Assembly (NCBI GenBank): GCA_903910005.1 | Contig: CAIVXW010000090.1 | Location: 1 to 8,742, forward strand | Length of the DNA: 8,742 nucleotides | Source: an uncultured Methylococcaceae bacterium | GTDB taxonomy: Bacteria > Pseudomonadota > Gammaproteobacteria > Methylococcales > Methylococcaceae | Direction of reading: 5' to 3' | In this document: positions 1 to 6,913 of the stretch, piece after piece | Layout: each line of letters begins with the position of its first letter | Position numbering within the stretch: position 1 is the stretch's first letter | Made by a program: the position numbers and the translations under genes | The notes under the pieces: model-generated | The model's input: only the letters and a program-made list of their open reading frames with translations | Databases searched by the model: none | What the model was told of the DNA's origin: nothing

Positions 1-119
1 CTCGCCCCTCGCCCCTCGCCCCTCGCCCCTCGCCCCTCGCCCCTCGCCCCTCGCCCCTCGCCCCTCGCCACTCGCCCCTCGCCACTCGCCCCTCGCCACT
101 CGCCCCTCGCCACTCACCC
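1..119. repeat. Heptamer tandem repeat (CTCGCCC)n, 17 units, G-quadruplex-prone
   Basis: Seventeen 7-bp units can be read. The first nine (1-63) are identical CTCGCCC. Units 10-16 alternate CTCGCCA and CTCGCCC, giving a 14-bp higher-order period (64-112), and the last unit is CTCACCC (113-119). The array is cut by the window edge and may be longer. At each junction after a CTCGCCC unit the cytosines form a run of four, so the minus strand reads GGGG-CGA-GGGG-CGA repeatedly, which is the canonical G-quadruplex spacing. The array lies about 60 bp beyond the stop codon of the OmpA-like gene. Transcription past that stop would put the G-rich strand into the RNA. The intervening stretch (120-180) shows no clear hairpin terminator. 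Confidence 0.95.
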
Positions 120-180
120 TGCCCTGAACCCGAACGGACGTTGACGACAGTCAGAGTCGGTATCCTGGGTTACGGGACGA

Positions 181-1245
181 TCAATCGCCCATCCAGACCA
201 GTTCTACCCGACGGTTTTTCTCGCGTCCTGCTTCAGAATCGTTATCTGCGATCGGGTAATCCTCGCCATAGCCCTTGGGATAGAGCCGGTTGGCCAGACC
301 CTTCGCCTTCAGGTAACGGGCCACTGATTCAGAGCGACGCTGTGACAGCCTCAGGTTGTACGCCTGACTGCCCTCGCTGCTGGCATGGCCTGCTACTTCG
401 ATATCCCGTTGTTCCGGCACGCTCAACAGTTGTCCGGCGACGCCATCCAGAATCCGCTGGGCCGATTCAGTCAGTGCATCTGAATTGTAGAGGAAATTGA
501 CACCCCGCAACTCGATGCGGATGGGACAGCCGGTGTCATCGACCCGCGCACTACGCATGGTACCGGGACAGCGATCTTCGCAGTCATTCACCCCGTCAAG
601 ATCGGTATCACGGGTCGCGCAATCGTCAACCGGGGCGGCAGCCACCGGTGCCGGGCTGGCCAGTGCCTGCGGTTTTTGCCCCAGGGGAATCACCAGACCT
701 ACGTTGACAACCATATCGTGAAACTGGGTTTGACCGGCATAAGCTCCGCCATCCCCCTCAAAACTGTAACGGTAGCGTACATCGCCCCGTACCGACAGGT
801 TATCAAGCACATCATACGTGGCACCGACTCCGGCCTCACCCAGTACTGACGCCGAGCTACGGTTGGCGAAGCGGGTATCCATACCGCCGATACCGACCAC
901 GGTGTACGGCGAAAAGGTGCCTCTCATCATGTAATACTGGAGATCAACCGAACCGCCGGCGATATCACCTTCGCCACCGGTCTCGGCATCCAGATGCTGC
1001 CAGAAGCCCTTGACTTCCACATTGAAATAATCGTTGATGATCCTGCCTATGGCCAGACCGGCACCGGCTTCATGATCGGCATTACGGGCACCGGCAGGAT
1101 TGAAATAGGTACCAAAGGGGGCAACGTACCACTGATCGGCTGAACCGAGCAGCCCGGCAACCGCGCCGGTAGCTTCACCGGCAAACAGGGGGGCACTCAA
1201 GCCCATAAGGCCTACGGTAGACAGCAATAGTAATTTTTTTGACAT
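181..1245 (-). CDS. OmpA-family outer-membrane protein: beta-barrel, calcium-type repeat, peptidoglycan-binding domain
   Basis: This 354-residue protein probably anchors the outer membrane to peptidoglycan. Residues 1-22 form a signal peptide: lysines 3-4, a leucine-rich core, and likely cleavage after Leu-Phe-Ala. Residues about 37-190 look like an eight-strand OmpA-type barrel rich in glycine and aromatic residues. An Ala/Pro linker follows (about 190-207), then a short thrombospondin-type-3 calcium motif with DTDLDGVNDCED (213-224) and four cysteines (209, 222, 226, 240). The OmpA C-terminal domain spans about 245-352, with GHASSEGSQAYN (286-297), LSQRR (300-304) and KNRRVEL near the end. 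The open frame extends 22 codons upstream. The internal ATG is preferred because AAGGAG sits five bases before it and it begins the signal peptide exactly. The peptidoglycan-ligand aspartate of the usual GHTD motif is serine here. The family is clear, but the specific paralogue cannot be named. Confidence 0.93.
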   Translation of the reverse strand: MSKKLLLLSTVGLMGLSAPLFAGEATGAVAGLLGSADQWYVAPFGTYFNPAGARNADHEAGAGLAIGRIINDYFNVEVKGFWQHLDAETGGEGDIAGGSVDLQYYMMRGTFSPYTVVGIGGMDTRFANRSSASVLGEAGVGATYDVLDNLSVRGDVRYRYSFEGDGGAYAGQTQFHDMVVNVGLVIPLGQKPQALASPAPVAAAPVDDCATRDTDLDGVNDCEDRCPGTMRSARVDDTGCPIRIELRGVNFLYNSDALTESAQRILDGVAGQLLSVPEQRDIEVAGHASSEGSQAYNLRLSQRRSESVARYLKAKGLANRLYPKGYGEDYPIADNDSEAGREKNRRVELVWMGD

Positions 1246-1457
1246 GGAAGCTCCTTGTGTTGGTTTTACAACAAAAATGAGGGTTATACGCAACATCTCG
1301 AAGCGGCGCATCTTAACGGGTCACACCGTACTCCGCAATCATCATAAAACCATCGTTGCCACAAAATTGTGCAGGATACGCCCTCATGGCCCCATTCGGC
1401 CTCCCTCATGCTAGAATGTCAGCCCAAAACCCATTCCCAAAGCCTCAGGTTGATTCG
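1246..1457. promoter_or_regulatory. Divergent ompA-like / fur intergenic region
   Basis: These 212 bp separate the OmpA-like start (minus) from the fur start (plus) and must carry both promoters. For the OmpA-like gene a TATAAC hexamer lies on the minus strand at 1288-1283, with no convincing -35 box 16-18 bp upstream. Its ribosome site AAGGAG is at 1256-1251. For fur a TAGAAT hexamer at 1412-1417 could be a -10 box about 40 bp before the start, again without a clear -35. AGG at 1447-1449 is a modest ribosome site. No RNA gene or coding potential was seen here, apart from an open upstream extension of the fur frame that lacks family similarity. Confidence 0.4.
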
Positions 1458-1907
1458 ATGGATAACCAGAACATCAAGAAAGCAGGGCTCAAGGTCACTG
1501 CCCCCCGCGTCAAAATTCTCGAACTGCTTGAAAATCGTCCGGAACAGGGGCGGCATCTGACCGCAGAAGAACTGCACCGCTGCCTGATTCAGGCGGGGGC
1601 AGAAATCGGACTGGCCACCGTCTACCGGGTTCTGACCCAGTTCGAAGCGGCGGGACTGGTCAAACGGCATCACTTTGAAGGCAACCAGTCGGTTTTTGAA
1701 CTGGATCAGGGGGCACACCACGATCATATCGTGTGTGTTCGCTGCGGTCGGGTTGAGGAGTTCAGCGACGCTTCAATTGAGCAACGTCAGGAGGAAATTG
1801 CCGCCGCCAAGGGCTTCGAAATGACCGACCACGTATTGTGCCTGTACGGTATCTGCCTGGATTGCCGCCACCAAACCACCCAACGCAAACGAACCCGGTT
1901 CACCTGA
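1458..1907 (+). CDS. fur: Ferric uptake regulator Fur
   Basis: A 149-residue metal-responsive repressor that acts as a cytoplasmic dimer. Loaded with Fe2+, it binds AT-rich operators and shuts down iron-acquisition genes. The N-terminal winged helix carries KKAGLKVTAPRVKILELLE (7-25) and the recognition segment GLATVYRVLTQFE (51-63). The C-terminal dimer/metal half has the histidine cluster HHDH (87-90), the CxxC pair Cys93/Cys96, and a second pair Cys133/Cys136 in LYGICLDC. Length matches gammaproteobacterial Fur (about 135-150). The frame is open back to 1356, but the ATG at 1458 starts the protein exactly where the family starts. HHDH and the HTH sequence point to Fur proper rather than Zur or PerR, though metal specificity is inferred. 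An 8-bp inverted repeat brackets its stop codon. lolC begins 70 bp downstream on the same strand. Confidence 0.95.
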   Translation: MDNQNIKKAGLKVTAPRVKILELLENRPEQGRHLTAEELHRCLIQAGAEIGLATVYRVLTQFEAAGLVKRHHFEGNQSVFELDQGAHHDHIVCVRCGRVEEFSDASIEQRQEEIAAAKGFEMTDHVLCLYGICLDCRHQTTQRKRTRFT

Positions 1908-1918
1908 TCCCCGGGTTC
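1891..1918 (+). terminator. Inverted repeat around the fur stop codon (possible terminator or attenuator)
   Basis: GAACCCGG (1891-1898) and CCGGGTTC (1911-1918) are perfect 8-bp arms with a 12-nt loop that contains the TGA stop. No T-run follows, so it is not a standard intrinsic terminator. It could instead affect RNA stability or reduce read-through into lolC. The remaining intergenic bases to 1977 show no other motif. Confidence 0.35.
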
Positions 1919-1977
1919 CCGACAGTCGCCATTACACCAGGCCGACTGCCCTCCCCCATCATTGCCTGATCGTCTCC

Positions 1978-3225
1978 ATGTTCAAACCGCTTATCGTATA
2001 CATCGGCCTGCGCTACACCCGCGCCCGGCGACGAACCCGTTTCATCTCGTTTATTACCCTGACTTCAGTACTGGGCATCGCGCTCGGAGTCACCGCCCTC
2101 ATTACGGTACTATCCGTCATGAACGGCTTTGAGGCAGAACTGCGCGAACGGATTCTGGGCATGACGTCCCACGCTTCCATCAGCGGCATGGAAGGCGAAC
2201 TGGCAGACTGGCAAGTACTGGTTCCTGCCGTCAGGACAGAACCCGGCGTGGTTGGCTGGGCTCCCTACATTGAAGGTCAGGCCATGCTCAGTTCGGAACG
2301 ACGTGTCAGCGGGGTGATGCTGCGGGGGATTCTGACCGACCTTGAACCCCGGGTTTCGGAAGTCGCGGAACATCTGGTAGCGGGGCGACTCGACGACCTG
2401 AAGCCCGGTGAATTCGGCATTGTCCTGGGAGCGGAACTGGCAGATTATCTGGGAGTAGTCACGGGTGACAAACTGACCGTCATCAGCCCCCAACTCAATG
2501 CCACGCCGGCCGGCATCCTGCCGCGGCTGAAACGTTTTACGGTGGTGGGAGTGTTCAAGGTCGGCATGTACGAATACGACCGCAACCTGGCCCTGATCCA
2601 GATGGCAGATGCAGCCCGTCTGCTGCGGATGGATGATCGCGTGACCGGTCTCCGCCTCAAACTGGCTGACGTGTTTCAGGCCCGCTCAGTGGTTAATGCC
2701 CTGGGAACCCGCCTGCCGGGAGCCTACCAGATCGCCGACTGGACCCAGGCCCACAGCAACTTTTTCAAGGCCATACAAACCGAAAAGCGGGTGATGTTCA
2801 TCATTTTGCTGCTGATCGTGGCAGTGGCGGCCTTCAACATCGTGTCCACACTGGTAATGGTGGTAACCGACAAACGGGCCGACATTGCCATACTCCGAAC
2901 CCTGGGCATGACACCTGCCGCTGTCATGGGCATATTCATCGTGCTGGGTTCGCTGATCGGTGCGTTTGGTACCCTGCTCGGCGGCGTTGGCGGGATCGTT
3001 CTGGCCCTCAATGTGGAAACCCTGGTACCCGCCCTGGAACGCCTGTTTGGCGTACAGTTTCTGTCAGCCGATGTCTATTACATCAGCGAACTGCCATCCA
3101 GGCTGCTCTGGTCAGACGTGACCCGCATCACCGGGATGGCTTTTCTGCTGTCCATTCTGGCCACCCTGTATCCGGCCTGGCAGGCCTCCCGCATCAAACC
3201 GGCCGAGGAACTTCGTTATGAATAA
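1978..3225 (+). CDS. lolC: Lipoprotein-releasing ABC transporter permease LolC/LolF-type
   Basis: This 415-residue inner-membrane permease of the Lol machine extracts mature outer-membrane lipoproteins and hands them to the chaperone LolA. The N-terminus is typical: a basic cytoplasmic stretch (RYTRARRRTRF, 12-22), a first membrane segment about 24-48 ending in SVMNGFE, and a large periplasmic domain about 50-268. Three more segments follow at about 272-296, 314-344 and 382-404 (MacB/FtsX-type topology). The cytoplasmic coupling stretch TDKRADIAILRTLG (297-310) would contact LolD. In the periplasmic domain, PQLNATPAGILPRLKRF (171-187) is proline-rich and resembles the LolA-binding hook of LolC rather than LolE. 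No strong Shine-Dalgarno precedes the ATG; the start is chosen by family alignment. It overlaps lolD by 8 nt. No second permease lies in the locus, so a single LolF-like subunit acting as a homodimer is possible. Confidence 0.92.
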   Translation: MFKPLIVYIGLRYTRARRRTRFISFITLTSVLGIALGVTALITVLSVMNGFEAELRERILGMTSHASISGMEGELADWQVLVPAVRTEPGVVGWAPYIEGQAMLSSERRVSGVMLRGILTDLEPRVSEVAEHLVAGRLDDLKPGEFGIVLGAELADYLGVVTGDKLTVISPQLNATPAGILPRLKRFTVVGVFKVGMYEYDRNLALIQMADAARLLRMDDRVTGLRLKLADVFQARSVVNALGTRLPGAYQIADWTQAHSNFFKAIQTEKRVMFIILLLIVAVAAFNIVSTLVMVVTDKRADIAILRTLGMTPAAVMGIFIVLGSLIGAFGTLLGGVGGIVLALNVETLVPALERLFGVQFLSADVYYISELPSRLLWSDVTRITGMAFLLSILATLYPAWQASRIKPAEELRYE

Positions 3226-3901
3226 ACCGGTTCTGGCCTGTGCCGGGCTATGCAAACGCTTCACCGAAGGTGGACTGGTGGTGGATGTACTCAGGGACGT
3301 TACCCTCAGCGTGGAAGCCGGCCAGCAAATTGCCATCATGGGAGCGTCCGGTTCCGGCAAGAGTACCCTGCTGCATCTGCTCGGCGGGCTGGAAGCCCCC
3401 AGCAAGGGCCAGGTGTTTCTGGATGGCATTGCCATCAACGCCCTGGCTGAACGCAAACTGGCGGCACTACGCAATCGCACCCTGGGGTTTGTTTACCAGT
3501 TTCATCATCTGCTGGGCGAATTCACCGTGCTGGAGAACGTTGCCATGCCCTTGCTGATTGGCCAGGCTTCGCTGACCGAAGCCCGGCACAGGGCCACCGA
3601 ACTGCTGGAACGGGTCGGATTAAGCCACCGCGTGGAACACAAACCGGGCGAATTATCCGGGGGCGAGCGACAGCGGGCCGCCATTGCCCGTGCCCTGGTA
3701 ACCCGTCCCAAATGCGTGCTGGCCGATGAACCCACCGGCAACCTGGATCAGAAAACGGCGGAACAGGTGTATGAACTGATGCTGCAACTGAACCGGGAGA
3801 ACGCCATCAGCTTTGTGATCGTCACCCACGACCCGGCTCTGGCCGGTCGCATGGATCGAATCCTGTATCTGCACGACGGGCGTATTGCAGACAGGGACTG
3901 A
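3218..3901 (+). CDS. lolD: Lipoprotein-releasing system ATPase LolD
   Basis: A 227-residue cytoplasmic ABC ATPase that powers lipoprotein release by the LolC-type permease encoded just upstream. All nucleotide-binding motifs are present: Walker A GASGSGKST (42-50), Q-loop Gln94 in FVYQFHHLL, signature LSGGERQR (146-153), Walker B CVLADEPTGNLD (166-177) and H-loop His204 in IVTHD. The FHHLLGEFTVLENVAMPLL stretch around the Q-loop is characteristic of LolD within the MacB/FtsE/LolD group. GAGGAA at 3204-3209 lies eight bases before the ATG. The ATG overlaps the last bases of lolC (ATGAATAA), which implies translational coupling. Its last 80 nt are also covered, antisense, by the reading frame of the convergent kinase gene. 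Length is normal for the family. Confidence 0.95.
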   Translation: MNKPVLACAGLCKRFTEGGLVVDVLRDVTLSVEAGQQIAIMGASGSGKSTLLHLLGGLEAPSKGQVFLDGIAINALAERKLAALRNRTLGFVYQFHHLLGEFTVLENVAMPLLIGQASLTEARHRATELLERVGLSHRVEHKPGELSGGERQRAAIARALVTRPKCVLADEPTGNLDQKTAEQVYELMLQLNRENAISFVIVTHDPALAGRMDRILYLHDGRIADRD

Positions 3902-4478
3902 AGCCCTGCCGACGCGTGCGCCAACCGGCATGCCCGCTGGCCGGACTCAGCCAGACTGACAACCCTGACCGCAACGCGAACGACTCAAGCGCGGGATCGA
4001 CCACCCCGGCCCGACTGAGGTCGGCCAGGCCGGGACTGAGCGCGGCGGCACTGGCCGACTTGACCAGCAACAGGCGGTCAATCGCCAGATGCCCCGCCAG
4101 CCAGGCCGCCAGGCTGTCTGCGGTGACCGCCCAGGTTTGCGGAATGTCGGCCTGATCCAGCAACTCAAGCCCGGGGAGCCAGATCACGCTCTGACCGGTT
4201 GAACTGCGGCGAAGCAACCGCTCAAGCCGGTCTTCGACCTGAAGTGCGGGACAGCGCGTTTTCAGCAGCAGGCCGTATTGGGCCATGGCGAGCAAGGCCA
4301 TTGCGTGGGCGGTGGCATCATCAAATGCCAGCCGTTGCTGGGTGATTCGTACCTGATCGGCAAACGGGCCGCCCCCCGGCACGATAATGACGCCGGAATC
4401 CGCCAGAACCGCCAGCCACTGATCGAGATGGGGCGATTCGATCAGGCTGCCACCCAGTTTAACGACCCACCGCGCCAA
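3822..4478 (-). CDS. mfnE: Amino-acid-kinase family protein, MfnE-like (methanofuran biosynthesis)
   Basis: A 218-residue protein of the amino acid kinase fold. Visible motifs are the N-terminal phosphate loop KLGGSL (7-12), VPGGGPFAD (33-41), WAVTADSLAAWLA (116-128), LLLVKS (136-141) and VVDPAL (159-164). In archaea MfnE converts the aminomethylfuran monophosphate to the diphosphate that MfnF condenses with the glutamyl-tyramine arm. That role is inferred here from similarity and from the adjacent mfnF- and mfnD-like genes. It starts at TTG: a stop lies four codons upstream, no ATG is available, and GAGGA sits six bases before it. The start overlaps the end of pabB by 20 nt. The C-terminus is odd: residues about 193-218 are encoded antisense to lolD, are Arg/Pro-rich, and do not look like the family's usual end. 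The native stop may have been lost, or the frame may be shifted near 3930-3970. Confidence 0.8.
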   Translation of the reverse strand: MARWVVKLGGSLIESPHLDQWLAVLADSGVIIVPGGGPFADQVRITQQRLAFDDATAHAMALLAMAQYGLLLKTRCPALQVEDRLERLLRRSSTGQSVIWLPGLELLDQADIPQTWAVTADSLAAWLAGHLAIDRLLLVKSASAAALSPGLADLSRAGVVDPALESFALRSGLSVWLSPASGHAGWRTRRQGFSPCLQYARRADTGFDPCDRPEPGRG

Positions 4479-5862
4479 CCCGTTTCCTCATGCGGAATTG
4501 TTCCAGCAGATTCAGCAGGGCGGCGGCCTTGTGATGGCATTCCTGATACTCCTGCTCCTCGTCCGAATCGGCCACAATACCGCCCCCGGCCCAGAAACGG
4601 ATGCACTGATCCGAATGCATCAGGGTACGGATGGCGATATTGCAGTCCATGCCGCCATTAAAACCGATGTAGCCAATGGAACCGCAATAAAGGCCGCGCC
4701 GGTGAGGTTCCAGTTCTTCAATGATCTGCATGGCCCTGAGTTTGGGGGCACCGGTGATGGATCCCCCCGGAAAACAGCCCCGCAACAAATCCAGGGCCGA
4801 ATGCTCCCCGGCCAGTTGTCCGCGCACGGTACTGACCAGATGATGCACCGTGGCATAGCTTTCCACCGCAAACAGTTCCGGTACATGCACCGAGCCGGGT
4901 CGGCAATTCTTGCCGAGATCGTTGCGGAGCAGATCAACAATCATGAGATTCTCAGCCCTGTCCTTGCTGCTCAGGCGCAGTGCCTCGGCCTCAGCCCGGT
5001 CACGGGCCGGATTGGCAAAACGGGGGCGGGTTCCCTTGATCGGCTTGGTTTCAACCGAGCCGCCGCGCACCTTGAGGAAACGCTCGGGAGAGGAACTCAA
5101 CACCTGCACTTCCGGATAATGCAGAAAGGCACTGAACGGTGCCGGATTGTAAACCCGGAGCCACTGGTAAGCCGCCCAGGGATTGCCGACACAACGGGCC
5201 GAAAAACGCTGGGTCAGATTGACCTGATAACAATCGCCCTCGCGGATATAGTGCTGGATGCGGCGAAAGGCCTGGCCGTAATCGGCCCGGCTCAGATTGG
5301 ATTGAACCTCACCCCGCACCGAAAAACCGGTCTGTTGCCAGCCAATCGTCTGAATCTGGCTGAAACCCTGTACCAGATGGGGCCAGCGGGCAGCCAGTGC
5401 CGGTGAATCACCCCGCCCTACCAGCCAGCTACGCCGGGCTTGATGATCCACCACCACCGCCCAGTCATGGATGCCGACCACCATGTCGGGGATGTTTTCC
5501 AGATCGGCAGCAATTTCCGGGAGTTTTTCCAGACGGCGAGCCAGGTCGTAGCCAAAATAACCGATGGCTCCGCCGCAAAAAGGCAGGTCAGGATGGCCGG
5601 TCTGCGGAGTGCCCAAATGCCGTTTGAGCAGGGTAAACGGATCGTCAGGCGACAGGGTCGTCCGGCCCTGTTCCCGTATCTCGGTGAGCCCCCCCCGGGT
5701 GACCAGGGTTGTCACCGGTTCAGCCGCCAGAATGTCGTAGCGTCCCTGACGACAATGTGGATAACCACTGTCCAGAAACACCGAACCGCTCCGTTCGGCC
5801 CAGGGCAGAAACAGGGCCGCGCTGTCTTCAAAGTAGGGTAGTTCTTCAGTTCGGGTCGTCAT
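4459..5862 (-). CDS. pabB: Aminodeoxychorismate synthase component I
   Basis: It aminates chorismate to 4-amino-4-deoxychorismate using ammonia from a PabA-type glutaminase (not in this window). This is the first step to p-aminobenzoate, the precursor of folate and of methanopterin. With the chosen start it has 467 residues, normal for PabB. The N-terminal half has LPYFEDSAALF and GAIGYFGYD. The chorismate-binding half carries LSSSPERFL (255-263), PIKGTRPR (274-281), DLLRNDLG (310-317) and FPGGSITGAPK (364-374). Lysine in PIKGT, instead of the alanine of anthranilate synthase, marks it as PabB rather than TrpE. Two ATGs (5874 and 5862) flank a T7 run. The later one is chosen because similarity begins there; neither has a Shine-Dalgarno, so coupling to the upstream mfnF-like gene (overlap 17 nt) is likely. 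Within this C1 gene cluster it probably supplies methanopterin synthesis. Confidence 0.92.
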   Translation of the reverse strand: MTTRTEELPYFEDSAALFLPWAERSGSVFLDSGYPHCRQGRYDILAAEPVTTLVTRGGLTEIREQGRTTLSPDDPFTLLKRHLGTPQTGHPDLPFCGGAIGYFGYDLARRLEKLPEIAADLENIPDMVVGIHDWAVVVDHQARRSWLVGRGDSPALAARWPHLVQGFSQIQTIGWQQTGFSVRGEVQSNLSRADYGQAFRRIQHYIREGDCYQVNLTQRFSARCVGNPWAAYQWLRVYNPAPFSAFLHYPEVQVLSSSPERFLKVRGGSVETKPIKGTRPRFANPARDRAEAEALRLSSKDRAENLMIVDLLRNDLGKNCRPGSVHVPELFAVESYATVHHLVSTVRGQLAGEHSALDLLRGCFPGGSITGAPKLRAMQIIEELEPHRRGLYCGSIGYIGFNGGMDCNIAIRTLMHSDQCIRFWAGGGIVADSDEEQEYQECHHKAAALLNLLEQFRMRKRVGAVGR

Positions 5863-6913
5863 CAAAAAAACCATTTCGTGCAGCCAGACAGGCCAGTGCC
5901 GCAGCCGGCGCACAGTCTGCGGCACTGCATGCCGGTGCGGAATAACAGGGCGGAAAAAATTCATCAATATCCCGGTACGGGTGACAGAGACGCAGCGCAC
6001 ACTCCCGTACCAGAAAACGGCCCACCCCCACGCCCACCAGGGGAGTACCGGGTTTGAGACACCCTCTTGAGAGTTGCCGCATCAAACTGGCCATGAGCCG
6101 TTCAAGCTGACGTTCACGCCAGATGCGGGCATGGGTCTGCCAGTACGCCAGGCTGAAGGATTCGGCCTCCAGCCCCAGCATCCGGGCCAGTCGCCGGGCA
6201 CTGCCGGTCAGGGTCTTGTCGCCACCGTCAGCACTCGGCTGCTGATCGGCCAAAGTCGGCAGTTCACCGGTCAACCGGTACACATCCGCCGTGGTGGCAA
6301 ACTGTTCGGCCATGACCGGCAGCCACTCACCGTCGTGCGGCACCCGGGTGGCGAGGGCCATGAGCGGCGTACGCACCACGCCGGTATAGAGTAATTCATC
6401 GTAACGCATCCGCTCGGCATCGGAGTAGCCACGGGTTTGAATCAGACCGTCCTGAATGACGATCAGATCAGTGGTTGTGCTGCCAATGTCGACCAGCAGG
6501 GCATCAGGCAATGACCGGGCCGTCCAGTGTGCCGTTGCCAGCCAGTTGGCGGACGCCACCTGCTCCCAACACTGCGCGGCCTGGTCGGGTGTGGTCAGCA
6601 GACGGCGGGAACCGGCAAAGAAAGCCACCGGCTCGGGAGCCAGCCACTGCGTCATCAGTCGGGCCAGGGTTGCGACCCCGGCTTTGCGGCCCGAAAAACA
6701 GTCGGCCAGTTCGCCTGTCATGGTGACGACATGGCGACAACCCGGTGCCCTGCCCTGCCCTGCCGTGATCCTCGCCAGGGCTGATTCCAGCCGTTCCGTT
6801 CCCAGCCACAGCGGGCAGGGTTCCTGGGCAACATGCAGTTGTCCGGCCTGATCCAGACCGGCCCGCTTGAGGTGGGCACCGCCCACATCCCATCCCATGG
6901 AGTGCATGTTCAT
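5846..6913 (-). CDS. mfnF: Hydantoinase/oxoprolinase-like H4MPT-linked C1-pathway protein, MfnF-like
   Basis: A 355-residue member of the actin/HSP70-fold hydantoinase-like family found with tetrahydromethanopterin genes. Motifs are GWDVGGAHLK (7-16, first phosphate loop), TMTGELADCF (64-73), VDIGSTTTDL (141-150, second phosphate loop), GVVRTPLMALA (178-188) and GVGVGRFLV (294-302). In Methanocaldococcus, MfnF joins the aminomethylfuran diphosphate to gamma-glutamyl-tyramine, releasing diphosphate. The same role is inferred for this bacterial homologue, with a tyrosine-type arm possible, as reported for methylofuran. The ATG overlaps the stop of the mfnD-like gene (ATGA), typical of translational coupling. 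Further ATGs at residues 3 and 6 cannot be excluded, since none has a Shine-Dalgarno. The C-terminus is rich in Cys and Ala (CYSAPACSAADCAPAAALACL, about 323-343). Family assignment is strong; exact chemistry is inferred. Confidence 0.85.
   Translation of the reverse strand: MNMHSMGWDVGGAHLKRAGLDQAGQLHVAQEPCPLWLGTERLESALARITAGQGRAPGCRHVVTMTGELADCFSGRKAGVATLARLMTQWLAPEPVAFFAGSRRLLTTPDQAAQCWEQVASANWLATAHWTARSLPDALLVDIGSTTTDLIVIQDGLIQTRGYSDAERMRYDELLYTGVVRTPLMALATRVPHDGEWLPVMAEQFATTADVYRLTGELPTLADQQPSADGGDKTLTGSARRLARMLGLEAESFSLAYWQTHARIWRERQLERLMASLMRQLSRGCLKPGTPLVGVGVGRFLVRECALRLCHPYRDIDEFFPPCYSAPACSAADCAPAAALACLAARNGFFDDDPN

Noticed and set aside
1..119. CRISPR array
   Set aside because: The units are contiguous 7-mers with no spacers. 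It is a simple tandem repeat.
1335..1351. AT-rich stretch resembling part of a Fur operator
   Set aside because: AATCATCAT matches only part of the 19-bp palindrome and has no symmetric partner, so autoregulation of fur cannot be claimed.
4498..5406. Plus-strand open frame of 302 codons
   Set aside because: It is antisense to pabB across the conserved chorismate-binding region and its translation shows no domain. High GC content keeps the opposite frame open.
4459..5862. Anthranilate synthase component I (TrpE)
   Set aside because: The active-site motif reads PIKGT, with the lysine diagnostic of PabB, not the alanine of TrpE. The C1 gene context also fits p-aminobenzoate supply.
6747..6763. 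GCCCT repeated three times
   Set aside because: It is inside the mfnF-like coding region, stays in frame with a variable loop, and is too short to be meaningful.
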